8,461 bases of DNA. It comes from Verrucomicrobia bacterium UBA1629 (lineage in GTDB: Bacteria; Verrucomicrobiota; Kiritimatiellia; RFP12; UBA1067). The DNA is taken from positions 1 through 8,461 of the forward strand of contig DCMF01000060.1 in assembly GCA_002321305.1 (NCBI GenBank). The letters run 5' to 3'. Within the stretch, counting starts at the first letter, position 1. Every line of letters begins with the position of its first letter. Positions 1 to 6,300 of this stretch are shown one piece after another. The notes under the pieces were generated by a model. It was given only the letters and a program-made list of their open reading frames with translations, was not told the origin of the DNA and searched no databases. The position numbers and the translations under genes were made by a program.

Positions 1-240
1 CCCAAGGCGTTTGCGGGCCGCATCGATCCGAAGTACCTCAACGCCTTCCTCACCATGAAGTATTCGGAGAAGACGAAGCTCGACGAGGGTGCGTGCAACG
101 CGCTGCGCAGCGTCCTCGGCCTGCCGCTGCAGGGCACGATCAAGACGCAGTGCGACATGTACGCGAACCGCTATCCGTGGGAGATGGCGCTCAAGCTCTT
201 CGGCGCGCTGCCGGGCAAGGGCGCCCAGTCGATCAAGTGA
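1..240 (+). CDS. 3' end of an unrecognised protein gene (5' end outside window)
   Basis: The frame starting at base 1 is open to a TGA at 238-240 and gives the last 79 residues of a protein whose start lies left of the window. An internal ATG at 55 exists, but the reading continues upstream of it without a stop, so it is probably not the real start. The visible part is mixed-charge and soluble-looking, with no transmembrane segment. It contains the segments DPKYLNAFLTMKYSEKTKLD and YPWEMALKLFGALPGKG and ends in GAQSIK. I do not recognise the family. Codon use is GC-rich at third positions, as in the downstream gene. Only 26 bases separate its stop from the next ATG, with no room for a separate promoter and terminator, so the two genes are probably one transcription unit. 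Function unknown. Confidence 0.7.
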   Translation, partial: PKAFAGRIDPKYLNAFLTMKYSEKTKLDEGACNALRSVLGLPLQGTIKTQCDMYANRYPWEMALKLFGALPGKGAQSIK

Positions 241-250
241 ATCTCTTCTG

Positions 251-258
251 AGAAAGGA
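251..258 (+). promoter_or_regulatory. Ribosome binding site of the giant surface-protein gene
   Basis: The purine run AGAAAGGA ends 8 bases before the ATG at 267, which is ideal Shine-Dalgarno spacing. It fixes this ATG as the start, and the encoded N-terminus is a good signal peptide, which agrees. Confidence 0.8.
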
Positions 259-266
259 CTCCACCC

Positions 267-335
267 ATGCACACCATCAAGAAACTGATCCTCGGCGCGG
301 CGGTCGCCTTTTGCGGCCTCTTCGCCGTCTACGCG
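267..335 (+). other. Signal peptide coding region
   Basis: Residues 1-23 have a short basic start (MHTIKK), a hydrophobic core LILGAAVAFCGLFAV, and a V-Y-A signal before D24-E25, giving predicted signal peptidase I cleavage after A23. The Cys at 16 sits in mid-core with Phe before it, so it does not form a lipobox. Export across the inner membrane by Sec is expected. Confidence 0.85.
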
Positions 336-3300
336 GATGAATCGGAACCGCTCGAACCACACTACACGGTTCACTACGACGCGAACGGCGCGGTAGGCAC
401 GGTGCCGTCGGACGACACCGTGAAACTGTCGGACAATAGCCTCTGTCTGCCCACACGTCCCTCCGACATGAAACTGGGGACTTCAACCTTCCTGGGCTGG
501 TCGACGAAACAGACGGGCCTGGCTCAGTACGAGGGCGGCAAATGGGCGGACAACCTCTCGACGGTCGCGGACGTCACGGTGACGCTCTACGCCGTCTGGT
601 CGGTGCAGATCGATCCGACGGCCCTTCCCGTGGCGGAGGGCGGCGTTGACTACTCGGGCCAGCTGAAGGCGACCGTCTCGGCGGGCGCGGTGACGTGGTC
701 GTTTGTCCCGGGTGCGGCGTTCGGCACGCCCTCCTCGTCTCCCTATGAGACCTTCGACGACACCGTCGGGACGCTTCAGACCAACTGGGTCGGCGACAAT
801 GGAACCTGGGAATTCGAACTGCCGTTCGACTTCCCCTACTTCGGGAAGAACTACCGCAAGGTGTACGTCAATCCCAACGGATCATTCGCATTCAACGACA
901 CCCCCATCAACGGCAATCTGTCCGAGGCCCGCTTTGGCCAGATACCCATCGTCGCGGTCTACTTGGCGGACCTGGGGGGCAATACGGCGGATGACTGCAA
1001 GATCTACACGCACGTGCAGGAAGCCTCGGAGAGTCAGGCGGCCAGCGTGACGATCCGCTGGGACGTCTCGAACAAGGACGGCGGAACGGGGCGCATCGCC
1101 TGCTCGGCCACGCTCACGCCGGACGGAAAGATCCGGCTCGCGTATGGCGAGGGCAACACGAAAACCGACGGCGCATGGGTCGGCTTCTCGAAGGGGAATG
1201 GCTACAACAACTACTATTACAAGACGATTCCCGCCAAGCAGGCGGACGTGACGGACTGCGTACTGGATCCGTCCGCGTTCCAGCCCCTGCCGCCAGGGCT
1301 TAATCTCCTCGAAGACGGCAGGATCACGGGGAGTCCGGCGCTTGGCGGCGTCTATCCCTTCTGCGTGAAAGCCGAGGACGAATCGGGCCGTGGACGGCAG
1401 TTCGCGACCTTCACGATCACGAACCGCACGACCTACACGGTGACCTTCGACAAGAACGCCGACGACGCGACGGGGACGATGGAGGATCAGACGTTCCACT
1501 ACACGGACGCGCCGCAGCCGCTCACGGCGTGCGGCTACAGCCGCGCGGGCGACTGGCAATTCATCGGCTGGTCGAAGACTTGGAATGGCGAGGTCGCCTA
1601 TGCGGACGGCGCGGCGGTCGCCGACCTTGAACGGGGGCAGGGCAACAGCGTTTGCCTCTACGCCATCTGGTCTCGCGGCTCCTACACGCTCAAGTTCGAC
1701 GCGAACGGCGGCGAACGCACGGCGGAGATGGCAGACCGCCGGGTCGACGTCGGCTCAACCGAGTATCTGCCAAGCCCGACGCGGCTCGGCTACAATCTTG
1801 CAGGCTGGGCGCGGACGCCGGACGCGACGGAAGCCGAGTACCGGATGGGGACGGGGTATGATTTCGGCGGGACGCGCGACGCGACGGTGACGCTCTACGC
1901 CGTCTGGTCGCCAACTACCCAGAGGTGCACGGTGACGGTGGGCGGCAACGACTGGGAGTTCGACATCTTTGGCGAAACGGCGAAGCTGACCGAAATGACG
2001 GTCACGAACGGTGCGACTTCGGTGACGGTTCCCGCGACCGTGTTGGGCCGCCCGATCACGGAACTTGGTGGGCAGTTGCTCTGGGACAACGAGACGGTTG
2101 AGGAACTGATTTTCGCGGACGGCTTCAATGCCACGGGAAGCGAAGCATTCCGCAGAATGCGCGCCCTGAAGCGCGTCGTCCTGCCGGACAGCGTGACGGC
2201 AGTGGGAGACCGCGCGTTCTATGATTGTTCCAGCCTTCAGGAAGTCCGTTTCGGCTCGGGGCTGAAGACCATCGGATCAGAGGCGTTCAGCGGATGCGAC
2301 CAGCTGCAGGATGTGTCGCTTCCGGCGAGCGTGGAGACGATTGGCGAAGATGCGTTCTATTCGGTGCGCAAGGTCGCGTTTGCGGGAGATGTCAAGGAAG
2401 TCGGCCACTCCGCGTTCCGCTATGTGCGCCGCCTGCGCTTTGCGGGTGCAGTGCCGCAGTGGTCGATTGCGGATGCTGCGGATTCTTCGCTCGTGCAGAT
2501 TCAGCATGGGGGCGATGCGTCGTGGGCGGGTTTTGCCGCGCCGAATCAAAAGGTGAAGGTCTATGCGCTCGGCACGCCCGTCACGGCGGCGGACGGCAAC
2601 AGCTGGTACGTGCGCGACGACGGCGAGACGGTGGCGCTCGTCGATCCGGCGGAAGCGTCGGGTGCGGTCACGCTGCCGTCCGAAGTGAACGGCAAGCCGG
2701 TCACGGAAATCGGCGATTCCTTCCTGGCGGGCAACCTCGCCGTGACGGCGGTCACGATTCCCGCGTTGGCGACGAATCTCATGGATCATGCGTTCAGCTA
2801 CAGCTTTGCGCTGACGGAAATCTACCTGACGTGGCCGAACCTTGTCACCCCGAACAGATACGCCTTCGGGAACGCAACGCCGCTTGAGCACGTCTACTAT
2901 CTGCCGCAGGGCGCGTCCGTGTGGGCGGGCCAGACGGTGTTCGGCAAGACGGTCGAGCCGTGGCCGGCGGCGAAGTGCTGGACGGCGAAGTTCGACGCGG
3001 GCGCATCCGACGCGACGGACACAATGGACGACGTGCTGCTGGCGGCGGGCTTTGAAGGGCCGCTGCCGCCGAACGCCTTCCGCCGCGCCAAGAGGAAATT
3101 CGTGCGCTGGGAGACGGACGAGTCGCCGGCGGCGACCTACGACGAATGCGCCACGCCGGCTTCCCACGCGGCGGGTGCGGTCGTCACGTTCAAGGCCATC
3201 TGGCGGGATGCCGCCGTCTACACGGTCGCCTTCGACATGAACGGCGGCAAGGCGTCCGCCCAGCCCAACCCGGTCGATCTCGAAGTCGGCGCCGAATCGG

Positions 3301-6300
3301 ACGTGGCGACGCTCCCCGCGCTCGCGGACAGCGACCGCGAGAACGTCTGGAAGTTCAGGGGCTGGTCAACGGAAAAGACGGGCCCTGTGCAGTACCAGGC
3401 CGGCGAGACCTACCGGAACGCGGAGGCCGCCGAGGGGGCGACGGTTCGTCTCTACGCCATTTGGGAGGCGGCGGAGGAATCCCGGTCCAATCCAAGGTTT
3501 GAACCGGGCGAAGATGCGTATGACGCGAACGGCTGCCAGTTCTGCTACAGGTACTTTGGCGATGGCGTTGTGGTGAGCGGCGTCAATCTCCGCGATGCGA
3601 ACGTGACGACGCTCGCGTTCCCGGAGACGCTGGGCGGGCGCCCCCTGACGAAGATCGACTGTGCCCTGGCCGGCATTTCCGGCAGAGGATCCGTGCGTAC
3701 GGTGGAGTTCCCCGCGTCGGTCGAGAACCTTCGCAACAGCGTGTGCATGGGCTTGGCAATCGAGTCCGTCATCTTCAAGGAGCCGTCGAAGCTTGCGGTG
3801 ATTCCGAGCAGGGCGTTTTACGCATGCAAGAAACTGGCGCACGTGACGCTTCCCGATTCGCTGGAGACGATTGACACTGCAGCTTTCCAATCCTGCTCGG
3901 CCCTGTCCGCCGTAACCCTGCCGAAGGGACTGCGGGGACTTGAGGCGCGTGCATTCGGCGATTGCCCGTTTGCGCGGCTGGGCATCCCGGCGACGCTTGA
4001 GTACGCGGGGACTGATTCCCTGAAGGGCGCGAAGACACTCCGCTTCGACGGGGATTTCCCCACGTTGGATGTATATTCGGCGAATAAAGGCACGGCGACC
4101 GTCATCGAGTATCCGGCGGCGAATGCGACATGGGCGGGCAAGACGCTGAACGGCTACCCTGACGCGACCTACCGGGCGTTCGTCGGGCCGGTCGCGGCGA
4201 TGGGCGCGGCGACGTGCTACTTCTACGCAGGCGAGGGCGAGACGGTCACGTTCGCCTACGCCGAGGAGGCGTTGGGCGCGGAGGTGACGGTGCCGGCGAC
4301 GGTGGAAGGAAACGGCGCGACATGGACGGTCACGGGCTTCGAGAAGAACGCCTTTGCGGGACAGCCCACGACGACGGTCCGCTATCCGCAGTCCTGGACG
4401 GAGCGGATGTACGGCGTGGCGGCGGCGGATCTCGCGGACGGCCTCGTGGCGGCGCGTCCCGCGGGGGCGTACTGCACGGTGAAGTTCGTGGGCGGCGGCG
4501 ACGCGACGGGCGTGATGGGCGACTTCTACGTGCCGACGGGCTACGCGGCGAACCTGCCGGCGAACGCCTTCCGCCGTCCGAAGTACCGCTTCGTCAAGTG
4601 GCAGAACCTCTCGGCGAGCACGGACTATTCCGACAAGGCGGCCTTCACGGGCGCGGCGGACGGCACGACCGTCACGCTCGATGCGGTCTGGGAGTTCGTG
4701 GGCGACTACACGCTCCGCTTCGAGGGCAACAGCGCGGCGGCGACGGGCGTGCCCGAAGCCATCGAGATGCCGGTCGGCACGGCCTACACGATTCCGGCGG
4801 ATCCGGTGCGCGAGGGCTGGCAGTTCGACGGCTGGACGAACGTGGTGAATGCCACCGTCTACACGGCGGGCGAGACCTTCAGCGAGGACGTCGCCGCCAA
4901 TCAGGTGTTCACGCTCTTCGCAGCGTGGAGCGAGACAACGGAAACGGGCCTCACCTACACGGACGGCAACGGCACGGAGTGGACGTATGACCGCACGGGC
5001 GACGTGATCCGGATCACGGACGCGAATCCGGGCGCGGACGTGGACGCGCTGGACGTGCCGCCGCCGTTCAAGGGCGCGACGGATATCAACCTCGCGGATG
5101 GTACGATTCTGCCCGAAAGGCAGAACGGACTCTGGTGGAAATACCGAGTCACGTCCAACAGCGCGGAGATTACGGGCTACGCGGGGACGGTGCCGGCGAA
5201 TCTCGTCATCCCGTCCACGCTGGGCGGCTACGCGGTCGTGGGTGTCGCAAGTGCGTCCCAGGGGCTCTTCGAGGGCGTGGAGACGCTCAAGTCGGTGGAG
5301 TTCCCCGGCTCGATGACACATGTCTCCCGCTACCTGTTCAATAGCTGCTCCAACCTCGAAACGGTTGTTTTCCAAGAGGGCCAAAAGGAAAACGAGGGAC
5401 TTGTGGAAATCAACGGTTCGTTCCGTGATTGTCCCAAGTTGAAGGAAATCACCTTCCCGGATACTTTCTGGGGCTTCCCGTGGGGTGAGGGCTCCTTCAG
5501 CAGATCGGGTCGTGCCGACCGTGGCTATGACAAGTACGGCCTTCGCTACGTGGACACGGCGCATACGATCGTCTGCGAGACCGATCCGAACTGGAAGGGT
5601 ACGCTCGTCATCCCCGACGGAGTCCGCTTCGTGGCTTCGCTGTGGGAAGTCTTTGGAGCGGTGGAGAACGTGCGGGACTGCGTCCTCCCGGAGGGTTTTG
5701 TCTTGCGCGGCAGCTTGTTCTCTCGCAGTCCGATTCAGACGGTGTCGATCCACGAGACGGCGGAGCGGGTGTCTTCGAGCGCGACGGCCGGGAGCGACAA
5801 CGAGATCACGACCGTCACCGTGCGCGGCGGTGCGCCGAGCTGGAACCTCAAGGAGTACTTCACGGAGCTGACGACCGTCGCCTACTACCGGAACCAGGCG
5901 GCCAAGTGGGCGGACTACAAGGCGGCCCACCCGGATGTCACCTACGTCGAGCTGGACGTCAAGGGCCAGGTCGGCACGTACCTCTCGCTGGATCTCGTGG
6001 ACGACCTCGGCATCGAGATCGACGCGGACTACGCGGCGGGCGACAAGGTGGCGGTGAAGGTCGAGGGCCTGGCGAAGGGCCTCAGGCTCGTCACGACGCA
6101 GCTGAGGGAGACGACGGGCCGGAAGGCCGTCACGAACGTCGTCTACACGCTTCAGGGCGTGCCGGCGGAGACGGTCGATCTTGACAGCCAGCCGATGTTC
6201 GCGCGCGTCACCGTCACGAAGGCGGACAGGACGAAGGCCGAGACGCTCCAGCCGATCCCGCTCGCGATCGACTGGGTGACGGCGGAGGTGAACCCGGCGG

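Noticed and set aside
55..240. A short complete gene starting at the ATG at 55.
   Set aside because: The frame is open and protein-like from base 1 with no stop, and no ribosome binding site precedes base 55. It is better read as the end of a longer gene.
306..320. Possible lipoprotein signal around Cys16 of the giant protein.
   Set aside because: The residue before Cys is Phe, the Cys lies in the middle of the hydrophobic core, and a standard V-Y-A cleavage site follows at residue 23.
882..3167. Several - strand open frames of 220-300 codons inside the giant gene.
   Set aside because: They are Arg-rich antisense shadows with no ribosome binding sites or recognisable motifs, and they overlap clear domain sequence on the + strand.
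3890..3950. The - strand reads SLRQGYGGQG, a peptide seen in translations of a widespread intergenic DNA repeat.
   Set aside because: On the + strand the same bases encode an ordinary LRR stretch (SALSAVTLPKGLRGLE) in frame with its neighbours. There is no flanking repeat structure, so the match is a coincidence.
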